From positions 1 to 64,000 of the forward strand of contig CAYZZU010000005.1 of NCBI GenBank assembly GCA_964483105.1: DNA of 64,000 nucleotides, in the 5' to 3' direction. Below, piece after piece: positions 1 through 8,610 of the stretch (position 1 is the first letter of the stretch; every line of letters begins with the position of its first letter). This DNA comes from CAYZZU01 sp964483105 (GTDB taxonomy: Bacteria; CG2-30-53-67). The position numbers were made by a program, and so were the translations under genes. The notes under the pieces are model-generated. The model did no database searches and was not told the DNA's origin. It worked only from the letters and a program-made list of their open reading frames with translations.

Positions 1-275
1 CGATCTCGCCCTTTTTCCCTCTCCTTCTGCGATGCTCGGCTGCGTGACAGGGGGGGGGATGCTCCCCCTGCGGGGGAGTCGGGTTCGCATATTCTGTCGA
101 TCCGGTTCATCCTGTCAAAAAGGTTGGGTTGTGGAGAGCGCATCACCCCTACCGGTTTCTGGTTTCACCTTGCAGGTGAGTCGTATACTCACTATAAACC
201 TTTAAACCAAGAGGGTTTTTTGTCTTTACTTATTTCCTATCGCTACCCGAATGAAGAACCGGGAGAGGAAGGAAA
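1..275. other. Gene-free left edge
   Basis: I see no convincing coding frame here. Two hairpins stand out: a 7-bp stem of C-rich and G-rich arms at 62-78, and GTGAGT-N5-ACTCAC at 176-192. The second lies about 85 bases past the stop of the minus-strand DUF302 gene, so it could mark its 3' end, but it has no clear U-tract on that strand. Confidence 0.4.
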
Positions 276-674
276 TTACAGGGAACGAACAGCTCGTTCC
301 AGCATCTCGCGAACCCTTTTCGCGTTCGGAGTCAGATCGGGATTTCCCACGATCTGCAGCATGACGACCGGATCGACGGCGGAAACCACGGTTTTCTGGT
401 CCTCGTTCTCATAAACGATCACGTTACAGGGTAAGAGAAGGCCGATCTCCGTTTCCGCCTGAAGGGTCTTGTGGGCGATTCCCGGATTACAGGCCCCCAG
501 GATGAGATACTTCCGGAAATCGACATCCAGTTTTTTCTTCAGCGTTGTCTTAACATTGATCTCGGTCAACACCCCGAATCCCTCCTGGGCAAGGGCTTCC
601 TTGACCTTGGGTATCGCTTCCTCGAAAGAACATGCCAGCACCTTCCGGATTCCGTAATCTGTGGATTGTGTCAT
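276..674 (-). CDS. DUF302 family protein
   Basis: This is a 132-residue cytoplasmic protein without a signal peptide or membrane segment. The motifs are those of the DUF302 family: a conserved GFGVLTEI stretch near residue 35, then LGACNP near 65, the LLLPCNV strand near 83, and a C-terminal VREMLERA helix. Family members are small alpha/beta proteins of unknown biochemical role, often found in anaerobes near redox or sulfur genes. I chose the ATG at 674 because GGAGG lies about eight bases upstream; the longer open frame to 743 lacks such a site. It is preceded on its own strand by the NtrC-type regulator gene, across a 330-base gap, so co-transcription is uncertain. Family assignment is good; function is unknown. 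Confidence 0.8.
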   Translation of the reverse strand: MTQSTDYGIRKVLACSFEEAIPKVKEALAQEGFGVLTEINVKTTLKKKLDVDFRKYLILGACNPGIAHKTLQAETEIGLLLPCNVIVYENEDQKTVVSAVDPVVMLQIVGNPDLTPNAKRVREMLERAVRSL

Positions 675-1003
675 CGTATTTTCCTCCAGATAGCACCGTT
701 GCGTACTCAACTCCATGTTTCTTCTGGGTTGATTATGGCCCAAGAGGTCCTGCCCGTCAATGAGAATGTGTCCAGATAAGACTTCTCAGGATTTTACTGG
801 GTGAAAGTAGGAAGGATGATTGTCTTGCAGGGGGAAAAGGGGTCAGGTCTGCCGTTGACCTTTCTGCTTCCCGAAGAAAAACAACACGGCTCAAGGTTTC
901 AGGTCATTGGCTGCATATTGTACGGGGAAGGCTTTGTGATTGAACAGCTTGAGTGCACCGAAACCCAAGGCTTTCAACTGAAAGACGAAAGACGCAAAAT
1001 ATT
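675..1003. other. Intergenic region between regulator and DUF302 gene
   Basis: This 329-base stretch lies between two minus-strand genes. Open frames cross it on the plus strand, but they run into the antisense of the regulator and lack recognisable sequence. I found no GG-N10-GC sigma-54 motif and no strong hairpin with a U-tract on the minus strand. It presumably holds the DUF302 promoter. Confidence 0.4.
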
Positions 1004-2392
1004 TTACACGATCCTCCCCCTTGCCGATTCGGATGGCCCGGTTTTCAGGGAAAGATCATACTTCTTCATTTTTCGCCACAGCGTGGTTTTGTTAATCCCC
1101 AGCATTCTGGCCGCTTCAATCTTTCTGCCGTTACAGATGCGAAGCACCCGCTCGATATGCTCCTTCTCCGCCTCCCGGATATGGAACCTTTTCTCCGGCA
1201 AGGGCGGGTCCATGGACGACAATTTTGCGGGGATGTGTGAACCGGTCAGCAGGGAGGAGGGGGTCAGAAAGCGTTCGTTTTCCAGGATCATCGCCCGCTC
1301 AATAATATTTTCCAGCTCCCTCACGTTTCCGGGATATTCGTAAGCGGACAGGACACTCATTCCCTCCGGTGTGATACCTTCGATGCGTGGATTGATATGT
1401 CTGTATTTTTTGATGAAGTAATCCACCAGCAACGGGACATCCCCGATCCGTTCTCTCAGGGGGGGGACATGCAGGGTGATGACGCTCAGACGGTAATAGA
1501 GATCATTCCGGAAGCGGTTTTCCCGGGCTTCATGCGCCAGATCCCGGTTGGTGGAGGCGATGACGCGCGTGTCGATCGGAATCGGAGATGCGCTCCCGAC
1601 GCGATAGATGCTTTTGTCCTGTAAGACGCGCAGGATCATGACCTGGAACCGCTGATTCGTTGTGCCGATTTCATCCAGCAGGAGGGTACCCCGGTTCGCC
1701 AGTTCGAAGAAGCCGATCCGTTTACCGACGGCCCCGGTGAATGCCCCCTTTTCATGTCCGAAAAGTTCCGATTCCATGACGCCTTCCGAAAGGGCACTGC
1801 AATTCACTGGCACGAAGGTATGCCCCTTCCGGGGGCTGAGTTGATGAATCATGCGGGCGATCAGTTCCTTTCCGACACCGGTCTCCCCCTGAATCAGCAC
1901 GGTGCTGTCTGTGACGGCGGCCCTTTTCGCCGTCCGCAGAAATTCGAGCATTTTCGGATGGCTGGTGACAATCCGTTCCGGGTGGCTGCAGAGGCGTCTT
2001 TCCTGCCGGCAACGCTGGATTTGTTCCTCCAGTTTTTTCTCTCGGGTCGCCCGTTGGATCCGGATCAGGACATCATCCGGATCGAAGGGTTTTGGAATAT
2101 AGTCATAGGCTCCCTTCTTGATGGCCGAAACGGCTGAATCCACGGAAGAGAATCCGGTAATGACGAAAATAATGACCTCTGGCCGGATCTCTTTCGCCCG
2201 ACTGATGAATTCGAATCCATCCATCTTTGGCATCCGGAGATCCGTTACGATGATATCGGACCCGTTTTCAAGAAAGTACTGAAATGCTTCCGGGCTGTTG
2301 CCAAAGGTGACCGTTTCATATTCGGGGTTCAGCATGCGATGGAGGATCCTGCAGGTGGTCGGATCGTCGTCCACGATGAGAATCTTAGCCAA
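1004..2392 (-). CDS. NtrC-family sigma-54 response regulator
   Basis: A 462-residue three-domain enhancer-binding protein. The receiver domain (about 1-120) begins AKILIVDDD and has the phospho-acceptor Asp in VTDLRMPKMDG and the conserved Lys in YIPKPF. The AAA+ domain (about 145-380) has Walker A GETGVGKE, the sigma-54 contact loop GAFTGA, and Walker B LLLDEIG. The C-terminus carries a Fis-type helix-turn-helix (EAARMLGINKTTLWRKM). It should activate sigma-54 promoters after phosphorylation by the kinase encoded just upstream. I chose a TTG start at 2392: CGGAGGGC precedes it, and the frame overlaps the end of the kinase gene by 8 bp, which suggests translational coupling. The longer reading to 2461 adds residues that do not fit a receiver domain. 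Its target promoter is not identified. Confidence 0.93.
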   Translation of the reverse strand: MAKILIVDDDPTTCRILHRMLNPEYETVTFGNSPEAFQYFLENGSDIIVTDLRMPKMDGFEFISRAKEIRPEVIIFVITGFSSVDSAVSAIKKGAYDYIPKPFDPDDVLIRIQRATREKKLEEQIQRCRQERRLCSHPERIVTSHPKMLEFLRTAKRAAVTDSTVLIQGETGVGKELIARMIHQLSPRKGHTFVPVNCSALSEGVMESELFGHEKGAFTGAVGKRIGFFELANRGTLLLDEIGTTNQRFQVMILRVLQDKSIYRVGSASPIPIDTRVIASTNRDLAHEARENRFRNDLYYRLSVITLHVPPLRERIGDVPLLVDYFIKKYRHINPRIEGITPEGMSVLSAYEYPGNVRELENIIERAMILENERFLTPSSLLTGSHIPAKLSSMDPPLPEKRFHIREAEKEHIERVLRICNGRKIEAARMLGINKTTLWRKMKKYDLSLKTGPSESARGRIV

Positions 2393-4325
2393 CTCTATGC
2401 CCTCCGAGGGGAAGAATGACCGTAAACAGGGAACCCTGGCCGGGTGTGGATTCCACTTCAATGGCCCCGCCGTGGTTTTTGACGATCCCGTAACTGATCG
2501 AAAGTCCGAGGCCGGTCCCCTTGTCTACATCTTTCGTGGTGAAAAAGGGATGGAAAATTTTGTGCAAATGATCCGGGGGGATTCCTGCTCCCGTGTCGGT
2601 GAATCTGATTTTGATCATCTCGTTTGCGAGTGTAAAACGAATCACGATTTTCCCCGTGTCATTCAATGAATCGAGCGCGTTGATGAGGATGTTGATGAAA
2701 ACCTGCTGGATCTGCTGGCTGTCAATCCGTATCGGAGGCAGATCATCTTTTCTTTTGAAGTCGATCTCCACTCCCTGCTGCCTGCTGCGAACCCGGACCA
2801 GCTTCAGAGCTTCTTCCATAACGTCATTGAGGTTCTGCTCGTGGAATTCCGGGCTCTTTTTCCTTGCGAAGCTTAACAGCCCGGAGATGATCCGGCTGCA
2901 TTTACCGGTCTGTTCCACGATATCGGCCAGGTCGTTCCCGATAGAGGAAAGATCGGGCTTTTCCTTTTTCAGGTCCTTTCTGGAAAGTGACGCGAGTGCC
3001 CGGATATTTCCCAGGGGCGTATTCAGTTCGTGCGCGAGCCCGGCGGCCATCTCTCCAATGGAGGCCAGTTTTTCCGATTGGCAGATCTGTTCTTCTACTT
3101 TTTGCTTCTCCCGGATCGTTTGCTGGAGGTAGTGGGCCATCTGGTTGATTTCATGCGCCAAAGTTCCGATCTCGTCCCGGGACCGGACGGAAATCCGGCT
3201 GCCAAGATCACGGCTGATCCGATGCGTGCCGTCGATTACGGCCTGGATCGGCCGGGTCAGGGACCTGGAAAAGAAGAAGGCCGCAAGAACCGCGAATGCC
3301 AGTACACATCCGGTGGTGAGCAGGGTCCGTGCCTTGATGGTGGCCAGGGGGGCCATGAAGAACCCCTTTTTCGCATCGATCACGACAACCCATCCGCGTT
3401 TTTCATCATGGTAGGGAGAAAAGAATTGGTGGGCCAATATATCCTCGGATTCGGGATGGATGTTGATTCCTGCATCTTCATGCATCCAGGAGTCGGTAAT
3501 GGAGGCCGGGTAGTTCTGAAATACGGTGATTTTGCTTCCGGTCTGGTTGCCGAACTCACGGGAACGGTCCTGATGGAAGAGGTAGATCCCGTTTCGATCC
3601 GGATTTTCCAGGTTCCGCTCGACCAGAAAGGCGAAGCCTTCTTCCGGGGAGATGAGACGGTTGATCATTCTCCCGACCATTTCCCCCCAGACGTTGATGA
3701 GGACCACTCCCGCGCACTTTCCCTCTTCGGAGAAAACCGGTGTCGAAAAACGGACCATCGCCGGGCAATACTCTTTTGCCCCCTCCATCCACCCCCGCTC
3801 CAGGTTGGAGATCCATGCCTGTTCCTTCTTCAGGCATAGGGTATTCCGGAAAAAACTCCTTGCGTTCTTTGTGCTAACCGCACGTAAACCGAAGGAGGGA
3901 TCCAGCGGACCGTTTCTCGGGATGATCCGGCCTTCCCTGACTTTGGCCAGTACATATCCATCCGGGTCGATATACCGGATGGCCTGGATCGTTGCGTCCA
4001 GCTTCTGGAATCCCAGGAATGTCTGTTCGAGCTTTCGGATGGATTGAAGAATCTTCTTCCGGCTTGCCCCGTCCTGGGCCTGGACCATCCCGGCCACCGC
4101 GGCAGAATGGGCGATGGAGAAAAGCGTGTTTTCGGATTGGTTCACCAGTTGGTCCAGGTTCTTCGCGGATTTTACAGCCAGATCCCGGATCTGGTGCGTG
4201 ATGTTGTTTCGTAGAATTTCGGTTGTCGAATAGATAATCAGGAGAGAGAAGATCAGCAGGGAGGGGAGGGCCACGCCCAGTATCATGAGCAGCACCCGTT
4301 GACCGATTCTCAGGCGTATCATCAT
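2385..4325 (-). CDS. Membrane sensor histidine kinase, Cache-type sensor
   Basis: A 646-residue inner-membrane kinase partnered with the regulator that follows it. The first membrane segment (about 5-30) is followed by a roughly 270-residue periplasmic region of dCache type, then a second membrane segment near 330-350. Next come a HAMP linker (SLTRPIQAVIDGT onward), a HisKA domain with the phospho-acceptor His in GLAHELNTPLGN, and a HATPase domain with N-box INALDS, G1 DTGAGIP, FFTTK and GTGLGLS. Cache sensors usually bind small organic ligands; the ligand cannot be read here. The start is ambiguous: ATG at 4325 or 4322, or TTG at 4346, none with a strong ribosome site. It is divergent from the DsrE/porin set, which may be its target. 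Confidence 0.92.
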   Translation of the reverse strand: MMIRLRIGQRVLLMILGVALPSLLIFSLLIIYSTTEILRNNITHQIRDLAVKSAKNLDQLVNQSENTLFSIAHSAAVAGMVQAQDGASRKKILQSIRKLEQTFLGFQKLDATIQAIRYIDPDGYVLAKVREGRIIPRNGPLDPSFGLRAVSTKNARSFFRNTLCLKKEQAWISNLERGWMEGAKEYCPAMVRFSTPVFSEEGKCAGVVLINVWGEMVGRMINRLISPEEGFAFLVERNLENPDRNGIYLFHQDRSREFGNQTGSKITVFQNYPASITDSWMHEDAGINIHPESEDILAHQFFSPYHDEKRGWVVVIDAKKGFFMAPLATIKARTLLTTGCVLAFAVLAAFFFSRSLTRPIQAVIDGTHRISRDLGSRISVRSRDEIGTLAHEINQMAHYLQQTIREKQKVEEQICQSEKLASIGEMAAGLAHELNTPLGNIRALASLSRKDLKKEKPDLSSIGNDLADIVEQTGKCSRIISGLLSFARKKSPEFHEQNLNDVMEEALKLVRVRSRQQGVEIDFKRKDDLPPIRIDSQQIQQVFINILINALDSLNDTGKIVIRFTLANEMIKIRFTDTGAGIPPDHLHKIFHPFFTTKDVDKGTGLGLSISYGIVKNHGGAIEVESTPGQGSLFTVILPLGGHRVG

Positions 4326-4353
4326 GATGGTTCCCGGTTTCAACAAGAAAAAA

Positions 4354-4371
4354 GGTTGCAGAACTGCAACC
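4354..4371. promoter_or_regulatory. Perfect palindrome upstream of sensor kinase
   Basis: GGTTGCAG-AA-CTGCAACC has perfect 8-bp arms and lies about 30 bases upstream of the kinase ATG, in the divergent intergenic region. A related imperfect element, TGCAATTTGCA, lies at 4400-4410. Both share the half-site TTGCA/TGCAA. This may be an operator for autoregulation, or a hairpin in the kinase leader. Confidence 0.4.
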
Positions 4372-4654
4372 GACCATTTTGATTAGTCAATGAAATGGGT
4401 GCAATTTGCATTTACGCGCAATGTAGCCTGTTGTTTTATTTTTGTCAACAAAAAAATATTATTTTGAATTTACAAACAGTTATCCGCATATTCCGTCATG
4501 AAAATCATTCAGGCATGTTTTTTGATTAACAGTTTCATGAAGATGTCGGTGGTTGTTTCCAGAGGTTTCAGGCTTTTCTTTGAAGACGTTGGGGGAAAGG
4601 AGGATGTGAAGGAAAAAAGAGGGTCGTTCCATGTCAACGGGAGGAGATTAAAGA
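4372..4654. other. Divergent intergenic region
   Basis: AT-rich spacer between the kinase (minus) and the DsrE/porin set (plus). It holds the TGCAATTTGCA element at 4400-4410 and an A-run near 4450. A sigma-54-like string with an intact GGCATG -24 element but GA instead of GC at -12 lies at 4512-4525. I found no convincing sigma-70 hexamer pair. Confidence 0.35.
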
Positions 4655-4666
4655 ATGGAGGTCTCA

Positions 4667-5098
4667 ATGAGGAGAAAATGGTTATGCCTGATGATGGTGT
4701 TTCTGTGGGGTCTGTTTTATGGGGTTGCCGTGACGGAGGCTGGAGATCAGCCTGAACATCGCCTGGTGATCCAGGTCAGTGATGACAACCCGAGGACCAT
4801 GAAGATTGCCCTGAATAATGCGATGAATGTTATCAAGGCTGTCGGCCAGGACAATATCCAGGTTGAAATCGTAGCCTACGGTCCGGGTCTCAAACTTCTG
4901 GAGAAAAGGAACGAAGCCTTTCGGGACCGGGTCGCCAGCCTGCAGTTCTACGGGATTCGTTTCGCCGCCTGCGGTAATACCATGAAAAAGTTCAAGTTAT
5001 CGAAGAGGGCCCTGGTCGACGGGATCCAGGTCGTAAAGGCGGGAGTGCTCGAGATTATGAAGAAGCAGGAGGAGGGGTGGTCCTACGTCAGGCCTTAG
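4667..5098 (+). CDS. Exported DsrE-like protein (first copy)
   Basis: A 143-residue protein with an N-terminal signal peptide (MRRKW, then a hydrophobic stretch ending near GVAVTEA). The rest has the DsrE/TusD-type Rossmann-like fold: VIQVSDDNP at the first strand, a helix with ALNNAMNVIKA, VEIVAYGPG, and a conserved-type Cys in FAACGNTMK near residue 108. Cytoplasmic DsrE family proteins carry sulfur on Cys; exported members are common in sulfur-cycling bacteria but poorly characterised. Two starts are possible, ATG 4655 and ATG 4667, each with a GGAGG-type site; the second gives the cleaner signal peptide. It heads a set with the porin and a second DsrE-like protein. Confidence 0.8.
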   Translation: MRRKWLCLMMVFLWGLFYGVAVTEAGDQPEHRLVIQVSDDNPRTMKIALNNAMNVIKAVGQDNIQVEIVAYGPGLKLLEKRNEAFRDRVASLQFYGIRFAACGNTMKKFKLSKRALVDGIQVVKAGVLEIMKKQEEGWSYVRP

Positions 5099-5133
5099 CC
5101 GGTTTTCATTCATAACTGGATTGGAAACCTGTC

Positions 5134-5160
5134 AGTGTCCGGAATTCATGTATGGACACT
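5134..5160 (+). other. Intercistronic hairpin
   Basis: AGTGTCC and GGACACT form a perfect 7-bp stem around a 13-base loop, between the first DsrE-like gene and the porin gene. No U-tract follows at once, so it more likely affects mRNA processing or stability than full termination. Confidence 0.4.
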
Positions 5161-5192
5161 TACTGAAAAAATAGACTGAAAAGGGGGAAGAG

Positions 5193-6485
5193 ATGTCAAA
5201 AAAGGTGGTTTCAGTTCTGTTTTATTTCGCTTTTCTTTCCGGTGTTTTCTTTTGGAGCAGTCCGGCGTCGGCAGCAAACTGGTTCAAACTACAGGGTGCC
5301 GAGGCGCCTGTGATCGCGAAGACGGTCACCCTGTGGGGATTCGTGCAGCCAACCTATTACCAGTCGAGTGACCAGGTCGAGGCCTCGGACAACTTCCGGA
5401 AAAACGATTTCAATATCCGGAGGGCAAGAATCGGGATCCGGGGAGTGGTCCCGAAGACCGAGGAGAAAGTCAACTACTTTGTGCTGACCGAGTGGGGCCG
5501 AAACGGGATCACGGAGAACCCGAACGGCGGTCAGAGCAACCTGACGGCGCTGACCGACGCGAGCGTCACGTTGAATTATATCCCGGGCGCCCGGTTGCGC
5601 CTCGGGCAGTTCAAGATGCCGATCGGGATCGACGGCCTGCAGGCCATTCATGTCCATCAATATATCGAATTTTCCGATGTCTACGATCAACTGATGCTGG
5701 AGCGGTTCGGCAAGGACCGGTCGGTGGGCGCCTTCCGGGACATCGGCATGCAGATCTTCGACTGGCGGAGATTCGGACCGAAGCACGACCTGGAGTTTGC
5801 CTACGCACTGATGTTCGCGAATGGAAACGGAATCAACGCGCAGGACAACGACAAGAAGAAGGACCTGATAGGAAAGGTGACCTTCGGGAAGGTTTTTAAC
5901 AACTCCAAGGGACCGCGCCGGCAGGAGATGCAGGTCGGAGCGTGGTTCATGAAGGGGAAACGGACCGGGTATACCTTCAACGCGGGGGCAAACGGTTCAC
6001 TGACCGAACAGGACCGCAGCCGTTACGGGATCGATTTCATCTTCAACAAGGATCTCGGTTCCAGGGGAGCCTTTCGGACAATCGCGGAGGCGGTCCGGGG
6101 AGACGGCTGGATCTACGCTCCGAAATTCTTCGGTGGCGCCGTGCCCAAGGCGGAGCGTTTCTTCACGCAGAACACCTCCGTGAGCGGACATGGGGTGCCC
6201 CACGCCGACCTCAAGGCCCTGGGGTGGTATGTGGATATGGGGTATAAACTCCCTTTTCCGGCCCTGAAGAAAAAGCTGGAGCTGGATATCCGTTATTCTT
6301 ACTACAATCCCGACGACGGGAACGACCTTTCCAGTGATGTCTCCCAGGATAAGTGGACCTTCGGCGCCCAGTATTTTTTCCATCCCCGGGCCCGGGCTAC
6401 CGTGAATTATTCAAAAAGAAACAGCGACTGGGATCAGAATGTGGAAGACCGTTTCATGGCGCAGGTTACACTCATTTTTAAATAG
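5193..6485 (+). CDS. OprO/OprP-type porin
   Basis: A 430-residue outer-membrane protein with a signal peptide (MSKKVV, hydrophobic core, cleavage near SPASAA). The mature part alternates short amphipathic strands and ends in QVTLIFK, a typical C-terminal beta-signal. Motifs such as GFVQPTYY, FNIRRARIGIRG, YFVLTEWG and LRLGQFKMPIG match the phosphate-selective porin O/P family (16-strand barrels). In anaerobes this family takes various anions and is not necessarily phosphate-specific. The ATG has GGGGAAGAG upstream. The gene lies between two exported DsrE-like genes, so an oxidised sulfur species is a reasonable but unproven substrate. Confidence 0.88.
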   Translation: MSKKVVSVLFYFAFLSGVFFWSSPASAANWFKLQGAEAPVIAKTVTLWGFVQPTYYQSSDQVEASDNFRKNDFNIRRARIGIRGVVPKTEEKVNYFVLTEWGRNGITENPNGGQSNLTALTDASVTLNYIPGARLRLGQFKMPIGIDGLQAIHVHQYIEFSDVYDQLMLERFGKDRSVGAFRDIGMQIFDWRRFGPKHDLEFAYALMFANGNGINAQDNDKKKDLIGKVTFGKVFNNSKGPRRQEMQVGAWFMKGKRTGYTFNAGANGSLTEQDRSRYGIDFIFNKDLGSRGAFRTIAEAVRGDGWIYAPKFFGGAVPKAERFFTQNTSVSGHGVPHADLKALGWYVDMGYKLPFPALKKKLELDIRYSYYNPDDGNDLSSDVSQDKWTFGAQYFFHPRARATVNYSKRNSDWDQNVEDRFMAQVTLIFK

Positions 6486-6497
6486 GGAGGTATGAGC

Positions 6498-6995
6498 ATG
6501 AAAAAAGTTGCACGTTTTTTGCCGGTGATGATGATCTCTCTGGTCCTGCTTGGAGGTCTACTCCTTCCCTCACGGAGTCTGGCGGAAGATCAGGAGAGGC
6601 AGGTGGTCTATCACTGTGATTATGGAGATGCCGGTCGGGTGGATGCCATGCTTCGGAATATCTACAATCTGGTTGATTACTACACGATCAATAATATCGC
6701 TTATAACGTGGATGTGGTTTCCAATTCAGCCTGTGTTCAGTTCCTGTTAAAGGATGTGAAGGGGACGAAGTTCGAGGGGAAGAAGATTCCCCGAAAGGTG
6801 GCCAAGTCGATCCGGTTGAGGATGCGGAGCCTGGCGGAGGGATACGGTGTCCGGTTTGAGCAGTGCGCGATTACCCTGCAACGGACTCATATCGACAAAA
6901 AAAAGCTTAAGTCTTTTGTGCATACCACTCCATCCGGTCAGGTCCGGTTGGTCGAACTTCAGGACCGGGGGTATGCCTATATCAAGGTCAAATGA
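6498..6995 (+). CDS. Exported DsrE-like protein (second copy)
   Basis: A 165-residue protein with a signal peptide (MKKVARFLPVMMISLVLLGG, cleavage after SRSLA). The fold again looks DsrE-like: VVYHCDYGDAGRVDAMLRNI, VDVVSNSACVQFLL, a central RLRMRSLAEGYGVRFEQC, and a Cys in the position matched in the upstream copy, where it is in FAACGNTM. Sequence similarity to the first copy is modest, so this is probably an old paralogue or a partner subunit. I chose ATG 6498, seven bases after GGGAGG; ATG 6492 would sit against the ribosome site. It starts 12 bases after the porin stop. Confidence 0.72.
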   Translation: MKKVARFLPVMMISLVLLGGLLLPSRSLAEDQERQVVYHCDYGDAGRVDAMLRNIYNLVDYYTINNIAYNVDVVSNSACVQFLLKDVKGTKFEGKKIPRKVAKSIRLRMRSLAEGYGVRFEQCAITLQRTHIDKKKLKSFVHTTPSGQVRLVELQDRGYAYIKVK

Positions 6996-7045
6996 GGGAT
7001 GGGCGCCTGCGGCGGGTATTCTCCGTTCGGTGGGATATCCGTCAG

Positions 7046-7092
7046 TCCGCCGGACGGTTGGTCCACAACAGCCCGTCCGGCGGATTTCTGTT
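7046..7092 (+). terminator. Strong hairpin, likely terminator
   Basis: A perfect 12-bp GC-rich stem (TCCGCCGGACGG with CCGTCCGGCGGA, 7046-7057 and 7073-7084) has a 15-base loop and is followed by TTTCTGTTT. It follows the second DsrE-like gene and separates the porin set from the cytochrome gene. Confidence 0.7.
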
Positions 7093-7122
7093 TATGGGTG
7101 AAAGATAAGGAGGATTTTGTTC

Positions 7123-7818
7123 ATGACTTTGCAGAAAACCAGGGTGATGATTTTAGTTTGGGTGTTTTGGGGGCTGGTATGGTCGGTATTTGCATGGGGT
7201 GCGGAACATCCAGTTGTGCCGAAGCTGGATACAAGCAAGTATCCAACAGGTGAACTTGGAAGAATGGTTCAATTAGGTGAGGATATCATGAATCATACGT
7301 ACAGCCATCCTCTTACGAAAGAGATGGTTGGGAACCGATTGAATTGTAAAAGTTGTCATTTAACAGGAATTGATGGGAAGCCGGGTACTGCTCCAGGGAT
7401 AGGGACCTTCATAGGAACTGCCGCCGCATTTCCCGCTTACTCCAAGAGAGAAAAGACGGTCCAGTCTCTTCAGGACAGGATTAATAATTGTTTTATGAGA
7501 AGCATGAATGGAAAACGGCCGGTTATCGACACGGAGGCCGGTATCGCCATGGCTGCCTATATGACCTGGCTGTCTCGAGGCCTACCTGTGGAAATGGATG
7601 AAAAACGACCATGCGGATTGTATAATTCCGCCAGGTGGGCGAAAAACGTCAAAAAGTTTGCTCAGATTCAACGAGGAGCGGCGTGGGTTCAATCGAATAT
7701 GCCTCTGGGACAAGGAGAGACTTTGACGGATCAGGAAGCTGCTGATGTGATGTTGTATGTAAACGCCCAACCAAGAGCGGATTTTGATCTTCAGAAAGGT
7801 TGGGTTTCTGATGGGTGA
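7123..7818 (+). CDS. Monoheme c-type cytochrome, TsdA-like
   Basis: A 231-residue exported protein: signal peptide to about residue 27 (cleavage near AWGA), then one heme site CKSCH near residue 80. The surrounding motifs (LNCKSCHLTG, AAAFPAYSKREKTVQSLQDRIN, CFMRSMNGK, MAAYMTWLSRGLPV) match the N-terminal domain of TsdA-type thiosulfate dehydrogenase and SoxA-like cytochromes. The second TsdA heme motif is absent; only a tail ending in QEAADVMLYVNAQPR remains. It is either a one-heme relative or an electron-transfer partner. ATG 7123 lies nine bases after GGAGG. Codon use looks more AT-rich than that of the neighbours, which could mean recent acquisition. Confidence 0.75.
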   Translation: MTLQKTRVMILVWVFWGLVWSVFAWGAEHPVVPKLDTSKYPTGELGRMVQLGEDIMNHTYSHPLTKEMVGNRLNCKSCHLTGIDGKPGTAPGIGTFIGTAAAFPAYSKREKTVQSLQDRINNCFMRSMNGKRPVIDTEAGIAMAAYMTWLSRGLPVEMDEKRPCGLYNSARWAKNVKKFAQIQRGAAWVQSNMPLGQGETLTDQEAADVMLYVNAQPRADFDLQKGWVSDG

Positions 7819-7949
7819 ATCGCTTTTCGTCTTGGACCTGGTTACCCTGGAAAATCGGGGAAAATCCCGGGATAAAATCCCTTGATTCCGGGAAAGGGCT
7901 TTGTTAACATGACTCATGTTGTTTGTTCCCGGGACCGTCTGGTAGAGAG

Positions 7950-8597
7950 ATGATCGACCTGCATACGCACACCTTGTTCAGTGACGGAGTTCTGCTCCCT
8001 TCGGAGCTGGCGAGACGGGCCTTTGTGCTGGGATACCGGGGGATCGCTTTCACCGATCATGTGGACCATTCCAATCTTGATTTTGTGCTCAGGAATATCC
8101 TGAACGTCTGTGATGTCTTGAATCGTCAGGGGGATCTTCATGTTCTGCCAGGTGTGGAAATTACCCACGTGGCCCCGGAGGAATTTCAGGCCTTGACGCT
8201 TCGGGCCAGGGACCAGGGTGCGCGGATCGTAGTGGCCCACGGCGAAACGCTGGTGGAGCCGGTGGCTCCGGGGACCAATCTGGCGGCGATTGAGGCGGGA
8301 GTGGATATCCTGGCGCACCCCGGCCTGATCGCGGAGGAGGAGGTCCGGCTTGCCTCCGAACGGGGGGTTCTGCTGGAGATTACCACACGGAAGGGACATT
8401 CCCTTTCCAACGGTCATGTGGCCATGCTGGCCGGACGTTTTCGGGCCGGATTGGTTTGTGATACCGATTCACATGAACCGGAGGATCTTGTGGACAGAAA
8501 GACGGCCCAACGGATCCTCCGGGGAGCCGGGCTGGCGGATGATGAAATCGGACCGGTCTTTGCCAATGCGGAAGAACTGCTGAACCGACTGTTGTAA
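7950..8597 (+). CDS. PHP-domain metal-dependent phosphatase
   Basis: A 215-residue cytoplasmic protein of the polymerase-and-histidinol-phosphatase superfamily. It starts directly with the first metal motif MIDLHTHTLFSDG, followed by AFTDHVDHSN, LPGVEITH near residue 70, VVAHGET near 103, ILAHPGL near 125 and a late CDTDSHEPEDL near 173. All expected metal-binding His/Asp/Glu positions look present. Small PHP proteins of this length are often annotated as histidinol-phosphatase-like, but true substrates differ (nucleotides, phosphoesters). ATG 7950 fits the family start. It is followed after 13 bases by the TPR gene. Confidence 0.85.
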   Translation: MIDLHTHTLFSDGVLLPSELARRAFVLGYRGIAFTDHVDHSNLDFVLRNILNVCDVLNRQGDLHVLPGVEITHVAPEEFQALTLRARDQGARIVVAHGETLVEPVAPGTNLAAIEAGVDILAHPGLIAEEEVRLASERGVLLEITTRKGHSLSNGHVAMLAGRFRAGLVCDTDSHEPEDLVDRKTAQRILRGAGLADDEIGPVFANAEELLNRLL

Positions 8598-8610
8598 TGA
8601 GGGAGGAGAA

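Noticed and set aside
187..196. ACTCACTATA, part of the phage T7 promoter consensus
   Set aside because: Only ten bases match, the initiating GGG is missing and no phage genes are nearby; chance match.
4511..4526. AGGCATGTTTTTTGAT as sigma-54 promoter for the DsrE/porin set
   Set aside because: The -24 element fits but the -12 element has GA instead of the near-invariant GC, so I did not list it as a promoter.
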